DNA of 64,000 bases from Chitinophagales bacterium (GTDB taxonomy: Bacteria; Bacteroidota; Bacteroidia; Chitinophagales; Saprospiraceae). Shown piece after piece: positions 16,657-25,709 of the stretch. Where the stretch lies: contig JAAFJT010000006.1 in NCBI GenBank assembly GCA_013298955.1, positions 1 through 64,000 on the forward strand. Direction: 5' to 3'. The notes beneath the pieces were generated by a model. That model saw nothing but the letters and a program-made list of their open reading frames with translations. It was not told the DNA's origin and did not search any database. Numbering within the stretch: position 1 is the stretch's first letter; each line of letters opens with the position of its first letter. The position numbers and the translations under genes are program-made.

Positions 16657-19600
16657 ATGAAAAAAGTTATTTTCGTTCTATCAACTATTTTTCTCACGCT
16701 AAACCAACTGAATGCCCAAACTATGAATGATTATTCAAAAGAGTGGCTTGAAGTGGAAGGCTTTGATAATCAAGGACTTCCGAAATCTGCCTTAGAAAAA
16801 GTCGAGCGTTTATACGCCCGTGCTAAAGCCGATAAAAATCCGACGCAAATCATTAAAACATTGATTTTCAAGAGCAAATATAAATCGCAATTGGAAGAAG
16901 ATGGTTTTGTCAAATCGGTTACAGAGCTTGAAGCGGAAACGACCAAAGCGGGTTTTCCAGAAAAACCATTGTTGCAATCCATGTTAGGCGAGTTGTACGC
17001 GGGCTATTTGGATGGCAATTATTGGCGGATGCAAGGTCGTTCCAAAGTGTCGGCAGATTTTAAAAATGATGATATTCGCACTTGGGATGTTGCCAAATTA
17101 AATGAAAAGGCGAGTCAATATTATCGCGCATCTTTGGAAGAGGAACGCACTAAAACATTGGCTGTCAAGAATTTAGATGCCATTACGACAGAAGGAACCG
17201 ATGCTTTGCGCCCAACGGTTTATGATTTTTTGGCACATCGGGCGTTGGTTTTTTTGACCAATTCGCGCACTTATTTGAGCGAACCAGCTTATAAATTTTA
17301 CCTCGACCAAAAAGAATGTTTCGCGCCTGCGGATGATTTTGTCAAAATTAAGTTTGAAACCAAAGACGAACAATCCCAAAAATACCTTGCGATTCGATTG
17401 ATGCAGGATATTTTGCGGCATCAGTTGAAAAATTCAGACCCGACTGCCTTGATTGATGCCGATTTGATTCGCTTGGATTTCTGTAAAGAAAACGCGGTTA
17501 TCGAAGGCAAAGAGGAGGCTTATTTGAATGCTTTAGAGTTTTTGCAAAAACAATATGTGGATAAACCTGCTTTTGTCGAAATTTCATTGCGCATTGCGCG
17601 GCATTATCAAGCTAAATCGGATAGTTACCAACAAGGGAATCCGAATGACCCGTTTAAAAATCATTTAAAAAAAGCAAAAGAAATTTGCGAAAAAGCGGTT
17701 CAAAAATATCCAACGGCACACGGCTCGAATGAATGTCGGGGTTTGATTCAAGAAATTACAGCACGGCATTTCGATTTGGCAACCGAACAAGTCAATGCGC
17801 CAAACAAACCGATTCTTGCTTTATTGCGTTTTAAAAATGCTTCAAAATTTTATTTTAAAACGGTTCGATATTATGACCGCAGTGAGCAACAGCATTTTCA
17901 AGATGATAATCAACGACTTGCATATTACAATAGTTTGCCTTATTTGAAAAAAGGGGAACAAGCATTGCCTGATGAAGGTGATTTTAGAGGGCATACGACC
18001 GAATTTAAAATTGACGCATTACCGTATGGTCATTTTTTGATTATGGTTTCTGATAATCCATCTTTTTCTAATATGGAAGGTGGAAAAGTACATTATACGT
18101 TTACCAATGTGTCGGATATGGCTTATTGGCATCGGAACAATAATGTAAAAAATGAATTTGTTATCACCGACCGAACCACAGGCGAACCGTTGAAAGGGGT
18201 GACGGCAGAATTTTGGTCGGATGAGTATGATTATACGACTCGGCAGAATAAAACCGTAAAAATTGGTTCCGATGTGAGCGATGAACGCGGTTTTGTGTTG
18301 CCATCGTTGAAAGGTGGGCGCAATCATTATTTTCGGTTGAAATTGATTCGCGGCGAAGATACATTGTTGACAGGCGATGGTTATTCGGATTATTTTTACA
18401 AAAATGACCGTACAAAGGTTCGACATACGCATTTTTTCACGGATAGAGCGATTTATCGTCCCGGTCAGACCGTGCATTTTAAAGCGATTGTGTTGGAAAC
18501 CGACGCTGATAAAGCAACTCGTATTTTGAAAAAAGAAGCTATAACAGTGACGTTTTTTGATGTCAATCATCAAAAAGTGAGTGAATTATTGTTAAAAACC
18601 AATGATTTTGGAACGGTTCAAGGCACTTTTGTTGCGCCGACAGGTGGTTTGACGGGGCGCATGAGTTTGCATGCCAATGTGGGCGAATCGCAACATCCAA
18701 TCAGGGTGGAGGAATATAAACGTCCAAAATTTGATACGAAATTCAATCCCATTGAAGGGACATTTGTGTTGAATGACGAGGTAAAAGTGAAAGGTTCGGC
18801 GAAAGCCTATGCGGGTTCTAATGTGGATGGGGCAAAAGTCAAGTTTCGAGTGGTGCGCAATGTTCGGTATCCGTATTGGGGTTGCGGCTGGGGTTGGTGG
18901 AGACCTGTGCCGACTGGTTCGGCGCAAGAAATTGTGTTTGGCGAGACGGTGACGGATATTGAAGGCAATTTTGAAATTAAATTCAAGGCTTTGCCCGATA
19001 GAAGCGTCGATAAATCGACCAAACCAGAGTTTACATATACCGTTTATGCTGATGTGACCGATATTACGGGCGAAACACATGCGACGGAAACGTCGGTTTC
19101 GGTGGGTTCGATTGCATTGCGGGCGGATATTCAAGTGCCTGAAGTGTTGAATCGCAAACAATTTAAACCCTTTGCGATTACAACCACGAATTTGAATGGT
19201 GTTTTTGAACGTTCCAAAGGGAAAATTACGATTGATTGGGTCACTGCGCCGAATCATAATTACATAACGCGTTTTTGGGAAAAACCAGATGCGTATTTGA
19301 TGCCTAAAAACGATTTTCAACGCGATTTTCCCAATTATGCATATAAAAATGAAGATTTGCAACGCGAATGGGTGAAAAAGAAGACCGTTTTAGAAGAAAA
19401 ATTTGAAACAAAGTTGGGTGCGAGTAATGATTTGAAAATCGAATCCATTAAAAATTGGGAAGCGGGTACGTATAAAATGACGTTTCAAACCCAAGATGCT
19501 TATGGTGAAACGATTGAAATCATCAAATTTTTCACTTTGTACGATTTGGATTCAAAACAATTGCCGATGGCAGGAACGCAATTTTCGGTTTTGGAAAAAA

Positions 19601-22600
19601 GTGTTTTTGAACCGAATGACCGTGCTGAAATCTATCTTGGTACTGCTGAAACGCGGTTGCCCGTGTTAGTGGAGTTGGAACGAGACGGCAAAATTGTCGA
19701 AAGTCGTTGGACAACGTTGCAAAAAATGGAGAAAATTGATTTGACGATTACAGAAAAAGATAGGGGTAATGTTTTTTATCATTTCAATAGTGTCAAAAAT
19801 GGGCGTTCTTACCATGAAGTGCGTACTCTTGAAGTGCCTTGGACGAATAAAGAATTGAATTTTGAATATTTGACTTTTAGAGATAAGTTAGCACCCAGAC
19901 AAGAAGAAACTTGGAAAATCAAGGTGACAGGCAAAAATAAAGATAAGTTTGCGGCGGAAATGGTGGCGGCAATGTATGACGCTTCTTTGGATAAATTTGC
20001 TGCAAATCATTGGAATCTAAGCCTTTATGGTACGCGTTACAGCAGTTTAGGATTTAGTCATGCGACGTTTAAACAGGCTTTTGCCAATGCATTTTACAGT
20101 GAACGAGCGAGCGAATCCATTGAAGAAACGGCTAAAAATTATCGTTTTTTGAATTGGTTCAATTTTGAGTATGCTTCTGGCGGTGGTTATTCGCCTTACG
20201 GTCGCGGGCGCGTCATGTCGAGAATGATGAACGATAATGCATCTATGCCGATGCCAACCTCTGCACCAATGCGTGCAGCAGATGCGGAAGGCGGTGCAGT
20301 ACAAAAATCGGCAAAAAAGGCAAGCATGGGTGCGAAAGAAGCTCCTTTAACAGACACTCTCAGTGGGAACGCAACGATTGCCGAACCAAAGCAACCGATA
20401 GGCAAAAATGATGATTTTTCAGGGGTTCAAATCCGTACGAATTTGAAGGAAACCGTGTTTTTCTATCCCAATTTGGAGACGGATGCGGATGGAAATGTGT
20501 TCATCAAGTTCAAAATGAACGAAGCGTTGACCAAATGGAAATTTTTAGGATTAGCGCACACGGCAGATTTGAAAGTGGGTACGACGATGAAAGAGATTGT
20601 GACTCAAAAAGATTTGATGGTTTTCCCCAATGCGCCGCGTTTTTTTCGTGAAAATGACCAAATTGAGTTCACAGCGAAAGTCAGTAATTTGACTGATAAA
20701 ACATTGATAGGTTCTGCTCAATTGCAATTATTGGATGCGATTACGATGCAACCTGTTGATAATCAATTGGATAATAAAAATCCAACGATTTCATGGGAGG
20801 CAAAAGCGGGTCAATCGGCGCGATTAGCTTGGAATTTGAAGATTCCAATCGGCGAAGTGCAAGCGGTGACGTATCGCGTCATTGCGAAAGCGGGTGCGTT
20901 TGGCGATGGCGAAGAAAGCTCTTTACCTGTGTTGACGAATCGGATGTTGGTCACTGAAACCTTGCCTTTGCCTGTGCGGGGCGGCGAAACGAAGACGTTT
21001 ACCTTAGAAAATATGAAAAATGCAGGTGGTTCTAAAACGTTGACGCATGAAAAATATGTGTTGGAGTTTACCCAAAATCCTGCTTGGTACGCGGTGCAAG
21101 CCTTGCCCTATTTGATGGAATATCCATATGATTGTACGGAACAGATTTTCAGTCGTTTTTATGCCAATAGTTTGGCGACTTCGGTTGCGAATGCGCATCC
21201 GAAAGTAAAAGCAGTGTTTGAACGTTGGAAAAATGTGGATGTAACGGCGTTAAAAAGCAATTTGAGTAAAAATCAAGAATTAAAATACGCTTTATTGGAA
21301 GAAACGCCTTGGGTTTTGGCGGCGCAAAATGAGGAAATTCAGAAAAAAAATATTGGATTATTGTTCGATTTGAACAAAATGGCGAGCGAACAAAAGCGGG
21401 CTTTGGATAAAATCGCAGAACGACAGACTTCTAACGGTGGTTTTTCATGGTTTCCGGGCGGACGTGATAATTGGTATATTACGCAATATTTGGCAGAAGG
21501 TTTGGGTCATTTGGACAAATTAGGGGTTAATGTGTTGAATAATGACCCAAAAACAGGTGAAGTGGCGCGTAAAGCGGTTCAATATTGCGATGCACGGATT
21601 ATAGAAGAATATAATGAGCTTGAAAAAGAGGTCAAAAAAGGGCGCACGAAATGGGAAAGTGACCATCTTTCCAATATGGCAATTCATTATATGTACATGC
21701 GTTCCTTCTTTTTGAAAGTGCCTGTGAGTGCGGAAGTGAAAAAAGTACAGGATTATTATCGCTCTCAAATGGAGAAATATTGGTTGAAACGGGGCATTTA
21801 TGAGCAAGGGATGATGAGTTTAGCCTTGCAACGGTCGAATATTGGCAACAAAACGAGTAGTGCTATTGTTAAATCGTTGAAAGAACGGTCTTTGAATCAT
21901 CCTGAAATGGGCATGTATTGGAAATATGAAACAGGTTATTTTTGGTATCAATTGCCGATTGAGACGCATGCGTTGATGATTGAAATGTTTGATGAAGTGG
22001 CGCGAGATGCTAAATCGGTAGATGATTTGAAAGTTTGGTTGTTGAAAAACAAGCAAACGACGCATTGGAAAACGACCAAAGCGACTGCTGCTGCCGTATA
22101 TGCGTTGTTACGGAATGGCGATAATTGGCTTTTGGAGGACAAAGATGTTCAAATAACGGTTGGAAATGAAGTTTTGGAGGTTGCCAAAATCCAAAAAGAG
22201 GCAGGAACGGGTTATTTCAAAACCGAATTTCCGAAAAAAGAAATTAATACCGAAATGGCAACCGTCAAAGTGACGAATCCGAATAAAGTAGTGGCTTGGG
22301 GCGCAGCGTATTGGCAATATTTTGAACAATTGGATAAAATCAAAACGTTCAAAGAAACGCCTTTGAAATTAAACAAAAAGTTGTTTAAAATGCAAAATAC
22401 GGACAAAGGGGTGGTCAGTACGCCGATTGCAGAAGATGCCGCCGTGTCGCCGGGAGATAAAATCAATGTTCGGATTGAATTGCGGGTGGATCGTCCGATG
22501 GAATACGTTCATTTGAAGGATATGCGGGCAAGCGGCTTTGAACCTGTCACTGTTTTGTCGGGTTATCTGTGGCAAGATGGATTGGGTTATTACGAAAGTA

Positions 22601-22779
22601 CGCGAGATGCCGCAACCAATTTTTTCATTGATTATTTGCCAAAAGGCACTTATGTCTTTGAATATCAATTGGTTGTGAATCACAAAGGCAATTTCAGCAA
22701 TGGCGTGACGACGATACAATGTATGTACGCGCCTGAGTTTACGAGCCATAGTGAAGGCATTCGTGTAACGGTTAAATAA
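16657..22779 (+). CDS. Bacterial alpha-2-macroglobulin, thioester type, 2,040 aa
   Basis: Bacterial alpha-2-macroglobulins trap proteases with a reactive thioester in the periplasm or at the surface. A signal peptide ends at LNAQ without a lipobox. The first 450 residues are helical and precede the MG domains. The MG2 signature TDRAIYRPGQTVHFKA lies near residue 595. A flexible Met/Ala/Ser/Lys-rich stretch (MPMPTSAPMRAADAEGG, about residues 1185-1250) precedes TNLKETVFFYPN and is the likely bait region. The thioester motif CTEQ occupies 1493-1496 in PYDCTEQIFSRFYA, followed by the alpha-helical thioester domain (NGGFSWFPGG). The C-terminal receptor-like domain reads MEYVHLKDMRASGFEP. No pbpC partner is adjacent; the gene stands alone. 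Confidence 0.92.
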   Translation: MKKVIFVLSTIFLTLNQLNAQTMNDYSKEWLEVEGFDNQGLPKSALEKVERLYARAKADKNPTQIIKTLIFKSKYKSQLEEDGFVKSVTELEAETTKAGFPEKPLLQSMLGELYAGYLDGNYWRMQGRSKVSADFKNDDIRTWDVAKLNEKASQYYRASLEEERTKTLAVKNLDAITTEGTDALRPTVYDFLAHRALVFLTNSRTYLSEPAYKFYLDQKECFAPADDFVKIKFETKDEQSQKYLAIRLMQDILRHQLKNSDPTALIDADLIRLDFCKENAVIEGKEEAYLNALEFLQKQYVDKPAFVEISLRIARHYQAKSDSYQQGNPNDPFKNHLKKAKEICEKAVQKYPTAHGSNECRGLIQEITARHFDLATEQVNAPNKPILALLRFKNASKFYFKTVRYYDRSEQQHFQDDNQRLAYYNSLPYLKKGEQALPDEGDFRGHTTEFKIDALPYGHFLIMVSDNPSFSNMEGGKVHYTFTNVSDMAYWHRNNNVKNEFVITDRTTGEPLKGVTAEFWSDEYDYTTRQNKTVKIGSDVSDERGFVLPSLKGGRNHYFRLKLIRGEDTLLTGDGYSDYFYKNDRTKVRHTHFFTDRAIYRPGQTVHFKAIVLETDADKATRILKKEAITVTFFDVNHQKVSELLLKTNDFGTVQGTFVAPTGGLTGRMSLHANVGESQHPIRVEEYKRPKFDTKFNPIEGTFVLNDEVKVKGSAKAYAGSNVDGAKVKFRVVRNVRYPYWGCGWGWWRPVPTGSAQEIVFGETVTDIEGNFEIKFKALPDRSVDKSTKPEFTYTVYADVTDITGETHATETSVSVGSIALRADIQVPEVLNRKQFKPFAITTTNLNGVFERSKGKITIDWVTAPNHNYITRFWEKPDAYLMPKNDFQRDFPNYAYKNEDLQREWVKKKTVLEEKFETKLGASNDLKIESIKNWEAGTYKMTFQTQDAYGETIEIIKFFTLYDLDSKQLPMAGTQFSVLEKSVFEPNDRAEIYLGTAETRLPVLVELERDGKIVESRWTTLQKMEKIDLTITEKDRGNVFYHFNSVKNGRSYHEVRTLEVPWTNKELNFEYLTFRDKLAPRQEETWKIKVTGKNKDKFAAEMVAAMYDASLDKFAANHWNLSLYGTRYSSLGFSHATFKQAFANAFYSERASESIEETAKNYRFLNWFNFEYASGGGYSPYGRGRVMSRMMNDNASMPMPTSAPMRAADAEGGAVQKSAKKASMGAKEAPLTDTLSGNATIAEPKQPIGKNDDFSGVQIRTNLKETVFFYPNLETDADGNVFIKFKMNEALTKWKFLGLAHTADLKVGTTMKEIVTQKDLMVFPNAPRFFRENDQIEFTAKVSNLTDKTLIGSAQLQLLDAITMQPVDNQLDNKNPTISWEAKAGQSARLAWNLKIPIGEVQAVTYRVIAKAGAFGDGEESSLPVLTNRMLVTETLPLPVRGGETKTFTLENMKNAGGSKTLTHEKYVLEFTQNPAWYAVQALPYLMEYPYDCTEQIFSRFYANSLATSVANAHPKVKAVFERWKNVDVTALKSNLSKNQELKYALLEETPWVLAAQNEEIQKKNIGLLFDLNKMASEQKRALDKIAERQTSNGGFSWFPGGRDNWYITQYLAEGLGHLDKLGVNVLNNDPKTGEVARKAVQYCDARIIEEYNELEKEVKKGRTKWESDHLSNMAIHYMYMRSFFLKVPVSAEVKKVQDYYRSQMEKYWLKRGIYEQGMMSLALQRSNIGNKTSSAIVKSLKERSLNHPEMGMYWKYETGYFWYQLPIETHALMIEMFDEVARDAKSVDDLKVWLLKNKQTTHWKTTKATAAAVYALLRNGDNWLLEDKDVQITVGNEVLEVAKIQKEAGTGYFKTEFPKKEINTEMATVKVTNPNKVVAWGAAYWQYFEQLDKIKTFKETPLKLNKKLFKMQNTDKGVVSTPIAEDAAVSPGDKINVRIELRVDRPMEYVHLKDMRASGFEPVTVLSGYLWQDGLGYYESTRDAATNFFIDYLPKGTYVFEYQLVVNHKGNFSNGVTTIQCMYAPEFTSHSEGIRVTVK

Positions 22780-22875
22780 TTTAGGACGTGAGTGAAGGCG
22801 GGTAAATTGGAACGCGGATGACGCGGATTTTGCAGATTTTCACGGATTTTTTATTTTAAGGCAAGATGAAGAACC

Positions 22876-22920
22876 GATCCAAAAGGTCGGCGAGGTTACA
22901 ACCTCGCCGACCTTGATTCG
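22876..22920. repeat. Family C hairpin, copy 1
   Basis: AAGGTCGGCGAGGTT and AACCTCGCCGACCTT pair around a short ACA-type loop. The 45-nt unit is nearly identical to copies at 22957 and 30097. Confidence 0.9.
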
Positions 22921-22956
22921 ACACGGATTTTTTATTTTAAGGCAACATTAAGAATC

Positions 22957-23001
22957 GATCCAAAAGGTCGGCGAGGTTACAACCTCGCCGACCTTGATTT
23001 G
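22957..23001. repeat. Family C hairpin, copy 2
   Basis: Same stem as copy 1, within the second 82-bp direct repeat; the flanking bases differ at a few positions. Confidence 0.9.
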
Positions 23002-23195
23002 ACAATAATTAGTTAATTATCAATGAGTTATAGATTAATAGTTTGTTTCGATTCAACTACTTAATAGGCTTGGAGTATAAAATAAAAAATCCGCGAAAAT
23101 CTGCCCAATCCGCGTCATCCGCGTTCCAATTTATCCAACTTCACTTCCATATAACCTATTAAAATTGTAAATTATAGGCGTTTAAATGATACAAA

Positions 23196-24299
23196 ATGTT
23201 TTTAAATAAAATTACCTTAACGAACTTTAAAAATTACGAACACGAAACCTTTACTTTTTCGCCTCAAATCAATGGGATTGTTGGTTTAAATGGGGTTGGC
23301 AAGACGAATTTGTTGGATGCGATTCATTATTTGTGTTTGACGAAAAGCCGCTTTTTTGCATTGGATCCAGATGTGATGTTGAAAGGACAAGCGTTTTTTC
23401 GCGTAGAAGGCATTTTCGATAAAGACGGCAAAACCGAAAAAATAGTTGCGAAAGTGCAGCCGCGCAAAAAAAAAGTTTTTGAAAGAGATGATGTACCGTA
23501 TAAAAATTTGTCACAACACATTGGGCAATTCCCTGTGGTGATGATTACGCCTGATGATACCGATTTGGCAAGGGAAGGTTCGGAGACGCGCCGTCGTTTT
23601 ATGGATGTAACTTTATCGCAATGTAATCAAACCTATTTGCATGGTTTGATGGAATATAATAAAATATTGGAACATCGTAATACGATTTTGCGGGGTTTGG
23701 ATTATATGTACACCGCCGAAGATTCGATTCCGTTATTGGACATTTACGAGGAGCAAATGGAGGAACCTGCGTTGGCAATTTACCAAACGCGGCGGATGTT
23801 TGTACATAATTTCACCTCTGTTTTTGCGGAATTTTATAAAAAAATCTCTGGAGACCGCGAAAATGTCACCTGTGTTTATGAATCTCAACTGCATTTTCAA
23901 GATTTTTGCAAACTCATTCGCAGCAATCGGGCAAAAGATTTGGTTTTAAAACGGACGGTGACAGGGATTCATAAAGACGATTTATTATTCACGATGGATG
24001 ATAAAAGTGTCAAACGCTTTGGTTCACAAGGACAATTAAAATCATTTGTTTTAAGTTTGAAATTAGCGCAATATGAGTTGTTGAAAGAAATAAAAGAAGT
24101 CAATCCCATTTTATTGTTAGACGATATTTTTGATAAATTGGATGAAAATCGCGTGCGCAATTTGTTAGAATTGTTGATAGAACGCGGATTTGGACAGATT
24201 TTCATTACGGATACCGATGAAAAACGATTGGAAAGCATTGTGAAAACATTGAATACTGATTTTAAAAAATTTACGATTCAAGATGGGAAGATTCTTTAA
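23196..24299 (+). CDS. recF: DNA replication and repair protein RecF
   Basis: RecF is an SMC-like ATPase that helps load RecA at gaps. The Walker A motif GLNGVGKTN lies at residues 30-38, the QGQLKSFVLSLKLAQ signature motif in the C-terminal half, and Walker B LLLDDIFDKLDENR close to the end. At 367 residues the protein is full length. The ATG follows the repeat-rich gap by about 60 nt. It is convergent with murB. It is not next to dnaA, dnaN or gyrB, so the classical recF operon is broken up here, as is common in this phylum. Confidence 0.95.
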   Translation: MFLNKITLTNFKNYEHETFTFSPQINGIVGLNGVGKTNLLDAIHYLCLTKSRFFALDPDVMLKGQAFFRVEGIFDKDGKTEKIVAKVQPRKKKVFERDDVPYKNLSQHIGQFPVVMITPDDTDLAREGSETRRRFMDVTLSQCNQTYLHGLMEYNKILEHRNTILRGLDYMYTAEDSIPLLDIYEEQMEEPALAIYQTRRMFVHNFTSVFAEFYKKISGDRENVTCVYESQLHFQDFCKLIRSNRAKDLVLKRTVTGIHKDDLLFTMDDKSVKRFGSQGQLKSFVLSLKLAQYELLKEIKEVNPILLLDDIFDKLDENRVRNLLELLIERGFGQIFITDTDEKRLESIVKTLNTDFKKFTIQDGKIL

Positions 24300-24322
24300 T
24301 ACATAAGATGCTTCTTTGTAAC

Positions 24323-24355
24323 CCGTTTCGGAAAATTTTCAATTTGCCGAAACGG
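24323..24355. terminator. Hairpin between recF and murB
   Basis: CCGTTTCGG and CCGAAACGG pair across a 15-nt AT-rich loop between the convergent stop codons. It is the shortest convergent-gap hairpin in the window. Confidence 0.5.
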
Positions 24356-24478
24356 ATGGTCGTTCTTGATTACGTAGTCTGAGTAATCATTGATGGAGAC
24401 CATTAGTTTTACAAAGGTTGTAAAAGTCTTTTGCGTGGATTAAAAACAACGGAAAAAATCACATTATTACTATTAAAA

Positions 24479-25516
24479 CTACCAAACATTCACCTCCTGC
24501 ATCAGTTCGATTCCAAATTTATCCCGTACAGAACGTTGTACATTTTCCGCATGAGTCATAATTTCGAGTCCTGTCGCACCGCCATAATTGACAATAACCA
24601 AAGGTTGTCGGGCATGACACCCTGTATTGCCTACGCGTTTGCCCTTCCACCCACATTGCTCTATCAACCAAGCCGCAGGGATTTTCGCCTCCAATGTACC
24701 CACTGCATAATGCGGCATTTCAGGAAAATCATTTTGTAAGGATTCCCATTTTTGATTCAAAATCACAGGGTTTTTGAAAAAACTGCCTGCATTACCAATC
24801 ATAGCAGGGTCGGGCAACTTGGCTTTGCGGATATTGCAAACCGCATTACTCACATCCGTAGGCGTTATATGATTAGAATCAATATTCATATTCGCCAAAG
24901 TATTGCGAATATCGCCATATTCGATATTGACTTCCCGATTTCGGCTGAGTTGCAACATCACTTTGGTAATCAAATATTGTCCTTTCAATTTGCTTTTAAA
25001 TACACTTTCTCGATAACCAAAGGCACAATCATTTTTCGTAAAGTGATGAATATCAAGCGTTTCTAAATGCAAAGCTTCAACATTCAATAATAAATCAGCC
25101 AATTCAACGCCATAAGCTCCAATATTTTGAATCGGCGCAGCACCCACCGTTCCCGGTATGAGCGAAAGGTTTTCCAATCCACTCAATCCGCGATTAAGCG
25201 TCCAAAGCACCAAATCATGCCACAAAACGCCTCCACCTACTAAAACCCAAACGGTCTCTGCATCGCGTCTAATGATTTCAATCTTACGAATATAATTTTT
25301 AATGATTAACGCACCATAAAAATCTTTGGAAAAAAGAATATTGGAGCCACTACCCAAGATGTGAATCGGTAATTTTAAAGGGTTATACCGTTTGATAACG
25401 GCTCGTGCGCCCTCCACAGAGGAAATTTGTGCGAATAAACCACACTGAGCATCCAATCCAAACGTATTATGGTGTTTGAGCGTATAGTTTTCAACGATTA
25501 GGTTATTCTTCAACAT
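24479..25516 (-). CDS. murB: UDP-N-acetylenolpyruvoylglucosamine reductase
   Basis: MurB reduces the enolpyruvyl group made by MurA to form UDP-MurNAc, using FAD and NADPH. The N-terminal LKHHNTFGLDA, the FAD-binding ILGSGSNILFSKDF and IPGTVGAAPIQNIGAYG, and the catalytic Ser region GNAGSFFKNPV are all visible, as is AAWLIEQCGWKGKRVG. The enzyme is the longer, E. coli-like type with the Tyr-loop region. The start is set at Met 16 of the track ORF (MLKNNLIVENY), giving 345 residues. It lies 194 nt downstream of murA on the same strand with a hairpin between, so the two consecutive steps are encoded together. Confidence 0.95.
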   Translation of the reverse strand: MLKNNLIVENYTLKHHNTFGLDAQCGLFAQISSVEGARAVIKRYNPLKLPIHILGSGSNILFSKDFYGALIIKNYIRKIEIIRRDAETVWVLVGGGVLWHDLVLWTLNRGLSGLENLSLIPGTVGAAPIQNIGAYGVELADLLLNVEALHLETLDIHHFTKNDCAFGYRESVFKSKLKGQYLITKVMLQLSRNREVNIEYGDIRNTLANMNIDSNHITPTDVSNAVCNIRKAKLPDPAMIGNAGSFFKNPVILNQKWESLQNDFPEMPHYAVGTLEAKIPAAWLIEQCGWKGKRVGNTGCHARQPLVIVNYGGATGLEIMTHAENVQRSVRDKFGIELMQEVNVW

Positions 25517-25560
25517 TGTCTTGTTAGCAAGTTGGTTTTTAGGGAAAATGGAGTTATCCA

Positions 25561-25592
25561 AAAGTCGTCGAGTTGGTCAACTCGACGACTTT
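25561..25592. repeat. Family C-like hairpin between murA and murB
   Basis: AAAGTCGTCGAGTTG and CAACTCGACGACTTT form a perfect 15-bp stem with a 2-nt centre. It resembles family C but carries GAGTTG instead of GAGGTT with the partner arm changed to match. It could attenuate transcription into murB. Confidence 0.75.
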
Positions 25593-25709
25593 AACAAAGT
25601 TAAAAATTTATAACAATGTTCTTATGTGTTTTTTTTTACCATAAGGAGGCACAAAAATAATATTTTTTTTGAAATTTCGATGCTTTTTGTACCTTTTAGG
25701 GCAAAAAAC

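Larger units (their letters stand above)
22801..23136. repeat. Composite family A palindrome enclosing two family C hairpins (A2)
   Basis: The outer arms are AAATTGGAACGCGGATGACG... and the matching ...CGTCATCCGCGTTCCAATTT, built of 9-nt GCGGAT-type units. Inside the loop lies an 82-bp direct duplication (22841-22922 and 22923-23004), each copy with a family C hairpin. The rest of the loop resembles that of copy A3. It fills most of the gap between the macroglobulin gene and recF. No ORF is apparent. Confidence 0.9.

Noticed and set aside
18592-19362. 256-codon antisense ORF inside the macroglobulin gene
   Set aside because: Residue composition (rich in His, Phe, Arg, Ile) is that of an antisense shadow, and the sense frame is a clear family member.
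22841-23004. Direct repeats considered as a CRISPR array
   Set aside because: There are only two 82-bp copies, adjacent without spacers, each holding a hairpin; no cas genes are in the window.
24300-24478. Checked for a tRNA between recF and murB
   Set aside because: Only a short hairpin was found; no T-loop or anticodon-stem pattern is present there, and none was noticed elsewhere in the window.
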